Shown here one piece after another: positions 25,681 through 34,810 of a stretch of 64,000 nucleotides of DNA (position 1 is the first letter of the stretch; the number at the start of each line of letters is the position of its first letter). Origin of the DNA: Thermodesulfobacterium sp. TA1 (lineage in GTDB: Bacteria > Desulfobacterota > Thermodesulfobacteria > Thermodesulfobacteriales > Thermodesulfobacteriaceae); assembly GCF_008630935.1 (NCBI RefSeq), contig NZ_CP043908.1, positions 1,674,001-1,738,000 of the forward strand, written 5' to 3'. The position numbers and the translations under genes were made by a program. The notes under the pieces are model-generated. The model was not told the origin of the DNA. It saw only the letters and a program-made list of their open reading frames with translations, and ran no database searches.

Positions 25681-26346
25681 ATGAAAAAGATGAAGTCTAT
25701 TTTCCATTTTTTTGGGTGTAGATTTTTAAGTTTGGTAATTTCTACTTTAATTTTTAATATAATCTTTTGGTTTTTATCTGGTTTTTCTCTAGCTCATATC
25801 TACCGATGTAAAGACCCTGAAACCGGTGAAGAGTTTTTTACCAACTCTCAAAAGTTTTTATCTACTGTTTCTTGTCAACTTGTGCTTAAAGAACGTCCTA
25901 AAATTTTAAAAAATCTTTCTTTTAAACCCTCAGGGACTAATTTTTCTTTTTATACTAAAGTGCCGTCTGAATATGAAGAATGGTTCGAAAGGATAGGGCG
26001 TGCCTTTTCTTTAGACCCTGCCCTTCTTAAGGCCATTGCTAAGGTTGAGTCTTCCTTTAATCCAAGGGCTGTATCTCCTAAAGGTGCGATGGGTATCATG
26101 CAGCTTATGCCTCAAACTGCAAGACTGGTTGGGGTTGAAGATCCATATCATCCTTTAGAAAACCTTAAAGGTGGTGCCAAATACTTAAGGATGCTTCTTG
26201 ATGAGTTTCAAGACCTTACTTTAGCCCTTGCAGCCTACAATGCTGGACCTGAGAAAGTAAAAACTTATCGAGGTATACCTCCTTATCCAGAAACCCAAAA
26301 CTATGTAAAAAACGTGTTATACTATTATTCACTTTTTAAACGTTAA
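25681..26346 (+). CDS. Soluble lytic transglycosylase-family (SLT) protein, exported
   Basis: Peptidoglycan-cleaving lytic transglycosylase. The 221-residue protein has an N-terminal hydrophobic signal/anchor, a short segment with two Cys and a YRCKDPETGEEFFTN motif like DUF4124, then a C-terminal SLT domain: the catalytic Glu in AIAKVESSFNP, SPKGAMGIMQLMPQTA, and LALAAYNAGPEKV. Length fits minimal MltE/Slt70-like enzymes. Translation appears to start almost at the 5' end of the message (see promoter). The iorAB genes follow 33 nt downstream on the same strand. Confidence 0.9.
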   Translation: MKKMKSIFHFFGCRFLSLVISTLIFNIIFWFLSGFSLAHIYRCKDPETGEEFFTNSQKFLSTVSCQLVLKERPKILKNLSFKPSGTNFSFYTKVPSEYEEWFERIGRAFSLDPALLKAIAKVESSFNPRAVSPKGAMGIMQLMPQTARLVGVEDPYHPLENLKGGAKYLRMLLDEFQDLTLALAAYNAGPEKVKTYRGIPPYPETQNYVKNVLYYYSLFKR

Positions 26347-26379
26347 TAACTAACGACCATTAAAAAAACGGAGGGGTTT

Positions 26380-28074
26380 ATGCATCCTATTTTAAAGGGA
26401 GAAAACTGTAAAAAATTTCTGTTAGGCAATGAAGCCATCGTGAGAGCAGCCGTAGAAAGTTGTCTCCAGGTAGGGGCTGCTTATCCAGGGACTCCTTCTT
26501 CAGAAATAGGAAACAATCTTTTTCAGCTACAAAAAGACTTAGCTGGGCTTTATTTTGAGTTTGCGGTAAACGAAAAGGTAGCGATGGAAATCGTAGGAGC
26601 TGCTTCTGCCTGTGGTTTAAGGAGCCTTACCTGTATGAAACACGTAGGGTTAAATGTGGCAAGTGATGCTTTTATGACCTTAGCTTATGTAGGGGTGGAA
26701 GGTGGATTGGTAGTGGTTACCGCAGATGATCCTTCTTGTCATTCCAGTCAAAACGAGCAAGACAACCGTTATTATGCAAAGCTTGCTCAAGTGCCAATGT
26801 TTGAAGCTTATAACCCTCAAACCGCTTATCTTCTAACCAAAGAAGCCTTTTCTCTTTCTGAAAGGTTTAAATTGCCTGTGGTCTTAAGGACTACCACCAG
26901 GGTATCCCATGCCAGAGGGCAGGTAGAAGTAGAAACCGTGCCTTTTGATTTTTATCAAACCTTTAAAAAAGGATTTTTTAAAAAAGATCCTTTCAGGTTT
27001 GTCCCTGTGCCTGCAGTAGCCAGAAAACAACACAAACTTCTTTTAGAAAAATTAGAGGAGATGCAAAACTTAGCAAGTTCCTTTAGTCTTAATCAGTTCA
27101 TACCTAAAGGAAAACTTGGGGTATGTGCTTCAGGGGTTGCGGTTAACTATGTATTAGATGCATTAGAAGACCTGGGTTTAATAGAAGATGTCTCTTTACT
27201 TATACTTACCTTTACCCATCCTTTCCCTGAAAAATTAGCCTTAGATTTTCTCTCTCAAGTAGAAACCTGTGTGGTGGTTGAAGAGCTTGAACCTTATTTG
27301 GAAGACAATTTGAAGGTAATATCTTATACCCATGGACTTAAGACTAAAATCTTAGGTAAGAAAGAGAAACTTTTACCCAGATATTTTGAGTTTACCCCTA
27401 CCCAGGTCAAAGAAGCCTTGGCTAAGGCTTTTAACATAAAAGGTTTTAAAATCGAGGTTCCTCCTTTTGATTTTTCAACCAAACTTCCTGCAAGACCTCC
27501 GGTTCTCTGTCCGGGTTGTCCTCACAGAGAAACCTATAAGTTAATAAAAGAAGTTTTACAAGAGATGGGTATAGAGGAACATACCATCTATCCTACTGAC
27601 ATAGGCTGCTATACCTTAGGAATTCAACCTCCTATAAACATGGCAGACTATCTTCTTTGTATGGGCTCAAGCGTAGGTACCCCTTGTGGGTTTGATGTCG
27701 CTACTGACCAAAGGGTGGTAGCCTTTATCGGAGATTCTACTTTTTTCCATGCTGGGCTTTCTCCTTTGGTTAACGCTAAGTTTAACAAACATAACTTTAC
27801 TTTAGTGGTTCTTGACAACGACACCACCGCTATGACCGGGCATCAGCCTGTGCCTTCTCAAACGATAAAATCTCCTATTATCCAAGACCATCCAATCATA
27901 CCTATTAAAAAAATCGTAGATGCCCTTGATATCCCTTGCGTAGAAATCAATCCTTATAAAAAGGAAGAGGCAAAAGAGCTTATCCAGCCGTTGTTTGAAA
28001 AAAGAGAGCTTTCGGTAATTATTTCTAAAGCCCCTTGTATTTTATACAAAACAAAATCTCAAAAAGGGAGTTAA
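26380..28074 (+). CDS. iorA: Indolepyruvate ferredoxin oxidoreductase alpha subunit IorA, without the usual ferredoxin domain
   Basis: TPP-dependent oxidation of aryl pyruvates to acyl-CoA with ferredoxin as acceptor, together with IorB. The 564 residues show the N-terminal pyrimidine-binding domain (AAYPGTPSSEIG), a central domain, CPGCPHRET, and the TPP-binding motif GDSTFFHAG...NAKFN near residue 465. IorA proteins are usually about 600-650 aa and end in a two-cluster ferredoxin domain; here the chain ends after the TPP domain (ISKAPCILY) with no CxxCxxCxxxC motif. GGAGGGG precedes the start. IorB begins 3 nt after the stop. Confidence 0.9.
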   Translation: MHPILKGENCKKFLLGNEAIVRAAVESCLQVGAAYPGTPSSEIGNNLFQLQKDLAGLYFEFAVNEKVAMEIVGAASACGLRSLTCMKHVGLNVASDAFMTLAYVGVEGGLVVVTADDPSCHSSQNEQDNRYYAKLAQVPMFEAYNPQTAYLLTKEAFSLSERFKLPVVLRTTTRVSHARGQVEVETVPFDFYQTFKKGFFKKDPFRFVPVPAVARKQHKLLLEKLEEMQNLASSFSLNQFIPKGKLGVCASGVAVNYVLDALEDLGLIEDVSLLILTFTHPFPEKLALDFLSQVETCVVVEELEPYLEDNLKVISYTHGLKTKILGKKEKLLPRYFEFTPTQVKEALAKAFNIKGFKIEVPPFDFSTKLPARPPVLCPGCPHRETYKLIKEVLQEMGIEEHTIYPTDIGCYTLGIQPPINMADYLLCMGSSVGTPCGFDVATDQRVVAFIGDSTFFHAGLSPLVNAKFNKHNFTLVVLDNDTTAMTGHQPVPSQTIKSPIIQDHPIIPIKKIVDALDIPCVEINPYKKEEAKELIQPLFEKRELSVIISKAPCILYKTKSQKGS

Positions 28075-28077
28075 GCT

Positions 28078-28671
28078 ATGAAAAAGATAAAAGGTTTGGT
28101 GGTAGGTGTAGGTGGACAGGGTATTGTTCTTTTTACGAGGGTTTTAGGAGAGGCTTGTTTGAAGGCCAACCTTCCTATCATCGTTTCTGAGGTCCATGGG
28201 ATGGCTCAAAGAGGAGGTGTGGTTGAAAGCTCTATTTGTCTGTTTGGGAAAAGTCCTTATACCTCAGAAGGAGAGGCAGACTTTATCGTAGCCTTTGAAC
28301 CTGCTGAGGCTTTAAGGTTTGTCCAAAGAGCTAAAAAGGATACCAAATTTTTGATAAGCAAAAATCCTGTGTTACCTTTGGCTGTTAAAGAAGGATTGTC
28401 TACCTATCCAGACCTAACCCCCTTGTTTGAAGAGATATCTTCTTACTTTAACCACATCTTCTTTATCCCTGGAGAAGAATTGGCTAAAGAAGCTGGGTCT
28501 ACTAAAGCCCTAAACATGGTGATGTTAGGCGCAGCTACAGCCTTAGAACTATTTCCTATAGATAAAGAGGCCTTAGTTTCTGCCATGATAGCACTTTTAC
28601 CTGAAAAACTTCATCAGGTAAACCTAAAGGCCTTTGATTTAGGTTTTAACTATATAAAATCTTTGGATTAA
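28078..28671 (+). CDS. iorB: Indolepyruvate ferredoxin oxidoreductase beta subunit IorB
   Basis: Gamma-domain partner of IorA; 197 residues. The family opening VVGVGGQGIVLFTRVLGEA and the EVHGMAQRGGVVESSICLF block are clear, as is ADFIVAFEPAEALRF. Encoded 3 nt after iorA, so the two are made together. The 3' end overlaps the convergent RNA methyltransferase gene by 33 nt. Confidence 0.92.
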   Translation: MKKIKGLVVGVGGQGIVLFTRVLGEACLKANLPIIVSEVHGMAQRGGVVESSICLFGKSPYTSEGEADFIVAFEPAEALRFVQRAKKDTKFLISKNPVLPLAVKEGLSTYPDLTPLFEEISSYFNHIFFIPGEELAKEAGSTKALNMVMLGAATALELFPIDKEALVSAMIALLPEKLHQVNLKAFDLGFNYIKSLD

Positions 28672-29451
28672 CCATTGATAAAGCACAATGCCTGCGGCTA
28701 CGGCTACGTTTAGAGATTCTACCTTTCCTATGATAGGGATGGTTAGCTTATAGTCTGAAGCTACCATCCCCTCTGCAGAAAGTCCTTTGGCCTCATTACC
28801 TAAAAGAAGGACTGTTTTCTTAGGAAAAGAAAAAGTAAAAAGGTCCTCTCCTCCTTTAACTACGGTTGCGACTAATTTAAACCCTTTTTCTTTAAGGGTG
28901 GGGGTTAGGTTTAATAGGTTTTCTATTTTTATTACAGGAAGGTTCAAAACCGCTCCAGCGCTTGCTCTTACCGCTTTAGGAGAAAAAGGATCTGCGGTCC
29001 CTTTCGTATAAAACACACACGAAGCCCCTACCGCTGAAGCTGTTCTAATGATTGCCCCTACATTAGAAGGATCTTGTATCTCTTCCATAACCACGACGCA
29101 AGCAGGGCTGGTCTCTAAAACCTCAGAAAAATTTTTATGAGTAGGAATTTTAACTACGGCTAAAACCCCTTGAGGTGTCTCCGAGACGGCAACTTCTTTA
29201 AAAAGCGCAGCATCTAACACTATTATCGGAATTTTAGCTTGTTTTGCCAAAGTTAGTAAAGGTTCTAACCTTTTAAGCCGTTCCTTTTCTAAAACCAGAA
29301 AAAGAACTTGTTTGTCTCTTTGTTGTAAAAGCTCTTGCACAAACGAAAAACCTTCTAAGAGAAAGGATTGATGCTCCTTCCGTGCTTTAGGTTCTTTTAG
29401 GGACTTTAGAAATTTAAAGACCGGGTTTGATTTTGAAGAAACAAACTTCAT
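28639..29451 (-). CDS. TrmH-family (SPOUT) RNA 2'-O-methyltransferase
   Basis: SAM-dependent rRNA or tRNA ribose methyltransferase with a trefoil knot. The 270 residues comprise an N-terminal substrate-binding domain (FVSSKSNPVFKFLKSLKEPK) and the SPOUT domain with motifs EEIQDPSNVGAIIRTA, GNEAKGLSAE and IPIIGKVESLNVAVAAGI. The target nucleotide cannot be inferred (RlmB-like or tRNA Gm18-like). It is the last gene of the minus-strand Wood-Ljungdahl run, 6 nt after folE2. Confidence 0.88.
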   Translation of the reverse strand: MKFVSSKSNPVFKFLKSLKEPKARKEHQSFLLEGFSFVQELLQQRDKQVLFLVLEKERLKRLEPLLTLAKQAKIPIIVLDAALFKEVAVSETPQGVLAVVKIPTHKNFSEVLETSPACVVVMEEIQDPSNVGAIIRTASAVGASCVFYTKGTADPFSPKAVRASAGAVLNLPVIKIENLLNLTPTLKEKGFKLVATVVKGGEDLFTFSFPKKTVLLLGNEAKGLSAEGMVASDYKLTIPIIGKVESLNVAVAAGIVLYQWLIQRFYIVKT

Positions 29452-29457
29452 GGGGTT

Positions 29458-30249
29458 TTAAAACTCGGACTTAGTCCTTTCTATACAAGCATAGGCGTTA
29501 TGAGCATGAATAGACTCAAAGTTTTCTACTTCTACAAAAAACCAGCTTACTTCAGGATGTTCCCAAAGTCGTTTGGCCACAGCCCTTACCACATCCTCAA
29601 CAAACCTTGGGTTTTCATAAGCGACCTCTGTAACAAACTTTTCATCTGGTCTTTTTAAAAGAGAATAAACCGGGCTTGAGGCTGAATATTCAGCTATTTC
29701 TATCAACTCTTCTAACCAAATAAACTTTTTAAACCGTACCTTAAGGGTAATCAAGCTTCTTTGATTATGGGCTGAAAAACGACTGATAGATTTAGAGCAA
29801 GGGCAAAGGGTCATCACCGGAACCTTAGCTCCTATAATCAGGTCTTTCTTGCCTTCAGTATAACTGGCTAACAAAATACCTTGATACTCCATCAAAGAAG
29901 AAATCTGAGTAACCGGGGCTTTTTTTTGTAAAAAATAAGGAAAAAACATCTCTAAATGTGCGCTTTTAGCAGAAAGTCTTTGAGAGAGTTTTTTCAAAAG
30001 TTTTATCACGTTTTTTACATGAATCTCCCCTTTAAACTCGTTTATCACCTCGATAAATCGGCTCATGTGAGTGCCTTTAAACTTAGAAGGAAGGTCCACA
30101 TATAGATTAAGCTCTGCTACCGTATGCTGTAGCCCTTTTTCTCGGTCAAGCACTGTAACCGGATGTTTAAACCCTTTAATTCCTACTTTGTCTATATCTA
30201 TCTTTTCTTCTGGAGGAAGACTTTGTACGTCAATTAGTTCTGGCTTCAT
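29458..30249 (-). CDS. folE2: GTP cyclohydrolase FolE2 (type IB)
   Basis: First step of folate synthesis in organisms without, or in addition to, FolE1. The 263-residue protein has the FolE2 opening (PELIDVQSLPPEEKIDIDKVG), KGTHMSRF near residue 60, and the catalytic Cys in MTLCPCSKSIS. ATG 30249 is chosen because it overlaps the acsE stop as TGATG; a TTG 15 nt upstream is the alternative. Its place downstream of acsE fits supply of tetrahydrofolate to the Wood-Ljungdahl methyl branch encoded in the same run. Confidence 0.92.
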   Translation of the reverse strand: MKPELIDVQSLPPEEKIDIDKVGIKGFKHPVTVLDREKGLQHTVAELNLYVDLPSKFKGTHMSRFIEVINEFKGEIHVKNVIKLLKKLSQRLSAKSAHLEMFFPYFLQKKAPVTQISSLMEYQGILLASYTEGKKDLIIGAKVPVMTLCPCSKSISRFSAHNQRSLITLKVRFKKFIWLEELIEIAEYSASSPVYSLLKRPDEKFVTEVAYENPRFVEDVVRAVAKRLWEHPEVSWFFVEVENFESIHAHNAYACIERTKSEF

Positions 30250-31145
30250 CAGAGTTCTAACCAAAATTCTGAAAAGATGTTTTTCCCAAGAAGCACGTTG
30301 GTAGTTTTATAAATCTCCAACTCTTTAGGGCTTAAATCTTTAGGGTCTATTTCTTCTTCATCCATAATCCTTTCCACCAACCTTACCCAGTCGGGATGTA
30401 ATCCTTTGGCTATTTCTACAAGTTCTCGGTCATATACATTTAAAATGGCTGCATATAAATTATACTTCATAAGCATCATAAGCAGCACTCTATTTAGATA
30501 AGGTCTTAGTTTAGGATTGATCCCATTAGAAACGTTGGAAAGGCCTACGATGCTTTTAGCTCCTGGGGCCAAATCTTGTAGCATACTAAGAAAATTTAAA
30601 GCCTCTATTATCTGCTCTGCCCCTAAGGTAATAGGGGTAATGATAGGGTCCACCCAAATTTTTTCATTAGGAATACCTGCCTCGTTAAGATTCATAATAA
30701 GGTCTACTGCTAAAGCAGCCCGTTCGTTGGCATCCCTTGGCAAACCTTCATCCCCCCATAAAAGCGCTACCACCTCGCACCCGTACTCTGCAGCAAGGGG
30801 GATGAGTCTTTCCATCCTTTCTTTTTGAGCAGAGATAGAGTTCATCAAAAACCGTTTGGGAGCTTTTGAAACCTTAAGTCCTGCAGCCATAGCTTCTTCG
30901 TTGGTAGTATCTAAAGATATGGGAAGGTCTACCTCTGATTCCACTAACGTTACTATCCAAACTGCAAGCTCCTTTCCGTCTTTTTTGGCTGGGCCTATGT
31001 TAAGGTCTAAATAATCTGCCCCTAACTCTTTTTGCTCTTTTGCCATTTTTTTTATAGGCTCCGCTTCCCTGGCTTTGATGGCAGGACCTATGGTTTTAGA
31101 CATAATGTTGATGCTTTCTCCTACACAAACCACTTTTTTTTCCAT
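30249..31145 (-). CDS. acsE: Methyltetrahydrofolate:corrinoid/iron-sulfur protein methyltransferase AcsE
   Basis: Moves the methyl group between methyl-H4folate and the Co centre of the corrinoid iron-sulfur protein (AcsC/AcsD). The 298-residue TIM-barrel pterin-binding protein shows GESINIMSK near the N-terminus, GADYLDLNIGPAKKDG, PISLDTTNEEAM and IVGLSNVSNG motifs of the family. It is somewhat longer than the roughly 260-aa acetogen enzymes, with a C-terminal extension of about 35 residues. It lies between acsC and folE2. Confidence 0.93.
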   Translation of the reverse strand: MEKKVVCVGESINIMSKTIGPAIKAREAEPIKKMAKEQKELGADYLDLNIGPAKKDGKELAVWIVTLVESEVDLPISLDTTNEEAMAAGLKVSKAPKRFLMNSISAQKERMERLIPLAAEYGCEVVALLWGDEGLPRDANERAALAVDLIMNLNEAGIPNEKIWVDPIITPITLGAEQIIEALNFLSMLQDLAPGAKSIVGLSNVSNGINPKLRPYLNRVLLMMLMKYNLYAAILNVYDRELVEIAKGLHPDWVRLVERIMDEEEIDPKDLSPKELEIYKTTNVLLGKNIFSEFWLEL

Positions 31146-31167
31146 TTTTTCCCTCGGTTAGTTTTAT

Positions 31168-32526
31168 TTAAGATCTAAGTTTTTTTGCTAACTCTTTTAA
31201 GGCTGTAGGTAATCCATTTGCTTCTCTCGGACCTATCACTACCTCCCAACCTCCGAGCTCCTCTTCCAGCTCCCCTTTGATGCTGGCTACATATCCAGGT
31301 ATTACTAAAGTTCTGTGTTTTATCTTTTCGGCAATACCGGACCTTTTCACAAACTCTGCGATGTTGTCTGCATTAAACTTTCCTGCAGCCCAAGCAGTAA
31401 GCACAGAAAGCCCGTCTGTATCCTTTACTAAAAGCCAACAAGGAACCCTACTTCCTTCTATCTCTCCAGACACGATAAAATAGGTTAAAGCAAAATTACA
31501 GGTTACTACCACCGGAGAAAACGCATCTGGTCCGTTTATAGGATAAATCCCCTCTTCTACCACCAAAGGTTTCTGTGGGTCTGAATAAAGGTTGAACCTT
31601 TCTACCAACAAAGGGAATAACAACTCAGCCTTTAGGTCTGAAACCAAAATAATGCTGGCATATTTGGCTACAAAAATACTGGCTAAAAGATATTGCTCAG
31701 AAAGGTCTCCTGTATACCTATCCATAAAGGTTATCACCGGAAAGCCAAAAGGTTTAAACCGTTTTTTTATTGCTGCACGTCTTATGATAACTAAGTCCTC
31801 GAAAAGCTCCTTAGGATGTAAGGCTCCACTGTCTAAAACCAAGTCTTTTAAACCCTGTTTGGTTAATCCTTCAACCAAAGGGACCAACTCTCCTAAGTAA
31901 TTTGCAGAAACCACCAAAGGGACCTTTTTTTCTAAAGCCATTTGCCCCCAAGAAGATAAATTTTCTACTTTTCCTGGATAAACAAGGGGAATCGAGCCTC
32001 CACATGCCTCTATAGCCTGCTTTACTGTTTCTATGTCTCGGGAATCTAAAACTATAGCCAACTCTGGTAGTTCTTCCCTTACCCTTTTTATAAGGGTTAT
32101 AAATCTCTCTCCATTTCCCTCATCTCTAACACAAACGACTTCAGGCTTAAGGAGGTTGCCTACCCTTTCCCATCTAAGCTGTTGATAAGCCTTAATCCGT
32201 CTTGTAATTTCTTGGTCTTCCATAGAGGTATTTAAATAGGTTCCGATAAGAGGAGGGTTTTCAAACTTTTTTTCGTGTCTAAAAAGGACGGTCTCTCCTC
32301 CTAATTTATAAGGTGTTTCTGAAGTTCCTATAACAACCGTCCTTATAGGAGGTGCGGTTGCCTCGGCTATTTCTTCTTTAACCTTAGGGTCTACATAAGG
32401 GCATTGGTCTATCTCTGCCTGTCCTGCTGCCACCTTCATCGCAAAAGCAAGACAAGTAGGAAACCCACACTCTTTACAGTTTTTCTTGGGAAGAAGTTTC
32501 ATTATTTGAATGCCTGTAAGCGCCAT
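31168..32526 (-). CDS. acsC: Corrinoid/iron-sulfur protein large subunit AcsC
   Basis: Carries the corrinoid-interacting domain and a [4Fe-4S] cluster used for reductive activation of Co. The 452-residue protein begins with the cluster motif at C17, C20, C25 and C42 (NCKECGFPTCLAFAM then QCPYV), followed by TIM-barrel and C-terminal corrinoid-binding domains. It partners with the AcsD domain that is fused to MetF in this genome. Placed 36 nt after acsB. Confidence 0.93.
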   Translation of the reverse strand: MALTGIQIMKLLPKKNCKECGFPTCLAFAMKVAAGQAEIDQCPYVDPKVKEEIAEATAPPIRTVVIGTSETPYKLGGETVLFRHEKKFENPPLIGTYLNTSMEDQEITRRIKAYQQLRWERVGNLLKPEVVCVRDEGNGERFITLIKRVREELPELAIVLDSRDIETVKQAIEACGGSIPLVYPGKVENLSSWGQMALEKKVPLVVSANYLGELVPLVEGLTKQGLKDLVLDSGALHPKELFEDLVIIRRAAIKKRFKPFGFPVITFMDRYTGDLSEQYLLASIFVAKYASIILVSDLKAELLFPLLVERFNLYSDPQKPLVVEEGIYPINGPDAFSPVVVTCNFALTYFIVSGEIEGSRVPCWLLVKDTDGLSVLTAWAAGKFNADNIAEFVKRSGIAEKIKHRTLVIPGYVASIKGELEEELGGWEVVIGPREANGLPTALKELAKKLRS

Positions 32527-32562
32527 CTAAACTACCCCTTTAATCCTTGCTTTCTATTTTTG

Positions 32563-34782
32563 TTATTCTATCAAAGGAGGAAGGGTTAAAACCGGGTGAT
32601 TAACCTTTTCTACCCAAGTTTTTACCTCTTCCTCAGTGTTTGCCACTGTTTCGTCTGCTATCTTTTCTACCAAATCTGGAATTCCTATCTCTTCTGCCCT
32701 TTGTTGAAGTTTATCTTTTAACTCTTCTTTTAAGTTTTTAGGCATCCATACAACCCTTTTAAGCCCTCCTTCAGCCATTAAAAACTTGGGAGATACTATA
32801 TAATGTTTAGCTACCCCTAAAAATCCTGGGGTTTGTACTCCACCTCCTACCATTCCTGCCATGGTAGAAAATTTCATCCCTGTAGGGGTTAGCCCTGTAT
32901 AGTCTCTGTTTACTATCATGATTCCGTTTACCTCAGGAAGTACAGCAGCGATACACTCAAAACATCCACAAGCAGTCATAGGGTCTTTCATAATACTATA
33001 AAGGGCTACCTGTTGTACCTTACCTCTGGAAGCTTCTTTAACGAATTCGTTTATCCCAGAAAAATATCCATAAACCGGGTCTAAACCTTCTCCTTTAGGA
33101 ATGGGACGATTAGGTCCTGTAGGATTTATCTCATAACCTGCTTTGCCATCAAGCCAGTTATATGCCCCACACATACCCACTCTTTCAGGGGTAATTACAC
33201 ATACATGAGAAGGAGCAAAACTCTGGCATAAAGTGCAAGAATAGAAAACGTCTACCTTTTCGTCAACTAATCCAGCAATCCGTTCATCTCTAACCCGATA
33301 AATCTCTTTAGCTTTCTCTAAAATCTCTCTAACCTCAGGCTCTCGAGTATATATTTTTACCTGCACTTTATCCAAGATGGCGCTAAATTTTTCCTTAATC
33401 TTGGCATAAAGTATTAAGCCTAAGTGTTTAAAGGTAAAACCTTTTTCTACTGCTTGTTTAGATATCCTAAGCCACATCAAATGCCTTTGTCCTACATGCA
33501 TAACCCCTTGGGCATAGTTTATTAAATAATGGAACTGCCTTTCTATGATAGGTTCAAAATCTTCTTGCATGTTAGCCCCTGCTACCTCAACCACCACCGC
33601 TAAAGGCAACCTATAAGGAGGTCCCTGTTCTGAAAGGTCTTTTAGGTCTGAAATGTCTGGACCTATAACCTCTATCTTCCCATCTTCTACCTCGTCTAAA
33701 GGTTTAGATACCAAAAGCTCAACCCCTAAGGTTTTACCACCTCCACACTCTAAATACAAGTCTTCTTTCCTGACCCTTTCTCCTTCAAAAGAGGCTGCAT
33801 AGGCTACAGGAATATCAAGCTTAACCGAGGTAATTTTAAGCCCCCTTACCTCTAAGGCTGTATCCACCATCTTATCAACAGGCACATTAGCCACTAAATG
33901 TTCATAAAGACATACTCCAGGAACTTTTATCTCAGGTAGGTCCACGTTGGTTATTACCGGACATCCCAGGTTAAAAACACCCAAGGCATTAGCCGCCAAC
34001 TCTGGAGAGGGAGCACCGAAAGACAACACAAAGGCAAAAGTTCGGTCTTTGTTGTAAAGAAGATTTTTTTGTGCTTCTCCTGGTTTAACACCTCCAAAAG
34101 ACATGGCAACCCTGCAAGCAAATCCTATAGCAAAGGCAACAGAACTTATCTCAGGACCAAAAGGAACCAGCCTGGTTGACCAACCAAGTTGAACTCCTTC
34201 TTTAGCAAGTAATTCTGCTAAACTAATCCCTTTCCCTGTCCCGTGAAGGAATACATACAGATTTTTTTCTTGTAGCTCTCTGATGATTTTTATAGCACTT
34301 TCTATGTCTTCAGGAGCCCCTAAAATAGCTGCAAAACCAGGGGCTGTGCCATCTACAAACTCAACCCCTCTTTTTCTAAAAACCACGTCATCTGCCGCAC
34401 CAAGCCAAAGTTTGCCCTCTTCAGGATCCTCAGAAAGACAATAAAAATCCGGTTGTTTAAGATATCTAATAGCCTCGATAATTTCCTCAGCAAAAAGGGC
34501 TACAATGCCTGCATCTAAAGCCTTACCCCAAAAGAAAAAATCAGAAGAACTATCCTTAGGCAAAAGCTTTTTAATCTCTTCCAAAACCTCTCCACAATCA
34601 CCTAACCTTTTTACAGGATATCCTAAAAGCGCATAGATTATAGGAAAAAAATAAGCAGTATTAGGAAACCCAACAGCCTTTTCTTTCCCAAAAACCTTTA
34701 CAGCTTCTTCATATTCCTCTAAGGCCTTTTCAAAAATCAAATAAGCCCCTTTTATACCTATCTCACAAACTATCTTAGACAT
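32563..34782 (-). CDS. acsB: Acetyl-CoA synthase (CODH/ACS alpha subunit) AcsB
   Basis: Nickel-iron enzyme that assembles acetyl-CoA from a methyl group, CO and CoA, or cleaves it in reverse. The 739 residues match bacterial AcsB length (about 730). A-cluster ligands are visible in the C-terminal domain: CTLCQSFAPSHVCVITPERVG with MCGAYNW, and the Ni-binding CGC in TACGCFECIA. A bacterial-type N-terminal domain that contacts CO dehydrogenase is present. The normal partner, a catalytic AcsA/CooS, is not encoded beside it; the operon instead has a CooS-like protein without metal ligands. Confidence 0.95.
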   Translation of the reverse strand: MSKIVCEIGIKGAYLIFEKALEEYEEAVKVFGKEKAVGFPNTAYFFPIIYALLGYPVKRLGDCGEVLEEIKKLLPKDSSSDFFFWGKALDAGIVALFAEEIIEAIRYLKQPDFYCLSEDPEEGKLWLGAADDVVFRKRGVEFVDGTAPGFAAILGAPEDIESAIKIIRELQEKNLYVFLHGTGKGISLAELLAKEGVQLGWSTRLVPFGPEISSVAFAIGFACRVAMSFGGVKPGEAQKNLLYNKDRTFAFVLSFGAPSPELAANALGVFNLGCPVITNVDLPEIKVPGVCLYEHLVANVPVDKMVDTALEVRGLKITSVKLDIPVAYAASFEGERVRKEDLYLECGGGKTLGVELLVSKPLDEVEDGKIEVIGPDISDLKDLSEQGPPYRLPLAVVVEVAGANMQEDFEPIIERQFHYLINYAQGVMHVGQRHLMWLRISKQAVEKGFTFKHLGLILYAKIKEKFSAILDKVQVKIYTREPEVREILEKAKEIYRVRDERIAGLVDEKVDVFYSCTLCQSFAPSHVCVITPERVGMCGAYNWLDGKAGYEINPTGPNRPIPKGEGLDPVYGYFSGINEFVKEASRGKVQQVALYSIMKDPMTACGCFECIAAVLPEVNGIMIVNRDYTGLTPTGMKFSTMAGMVGGGVQTPGFLGVAKHYIVSPKFLMAEGGLKRVVWMPKNLKEELKDKLQQRAEEIGIPDLVEKIADETVANTEEEVKTWVEKVNHPVLTLPPLIE

Positions 34783-34810
34783 CGCCTACCTCTTAAGTTT
34801 TTTGATCACA

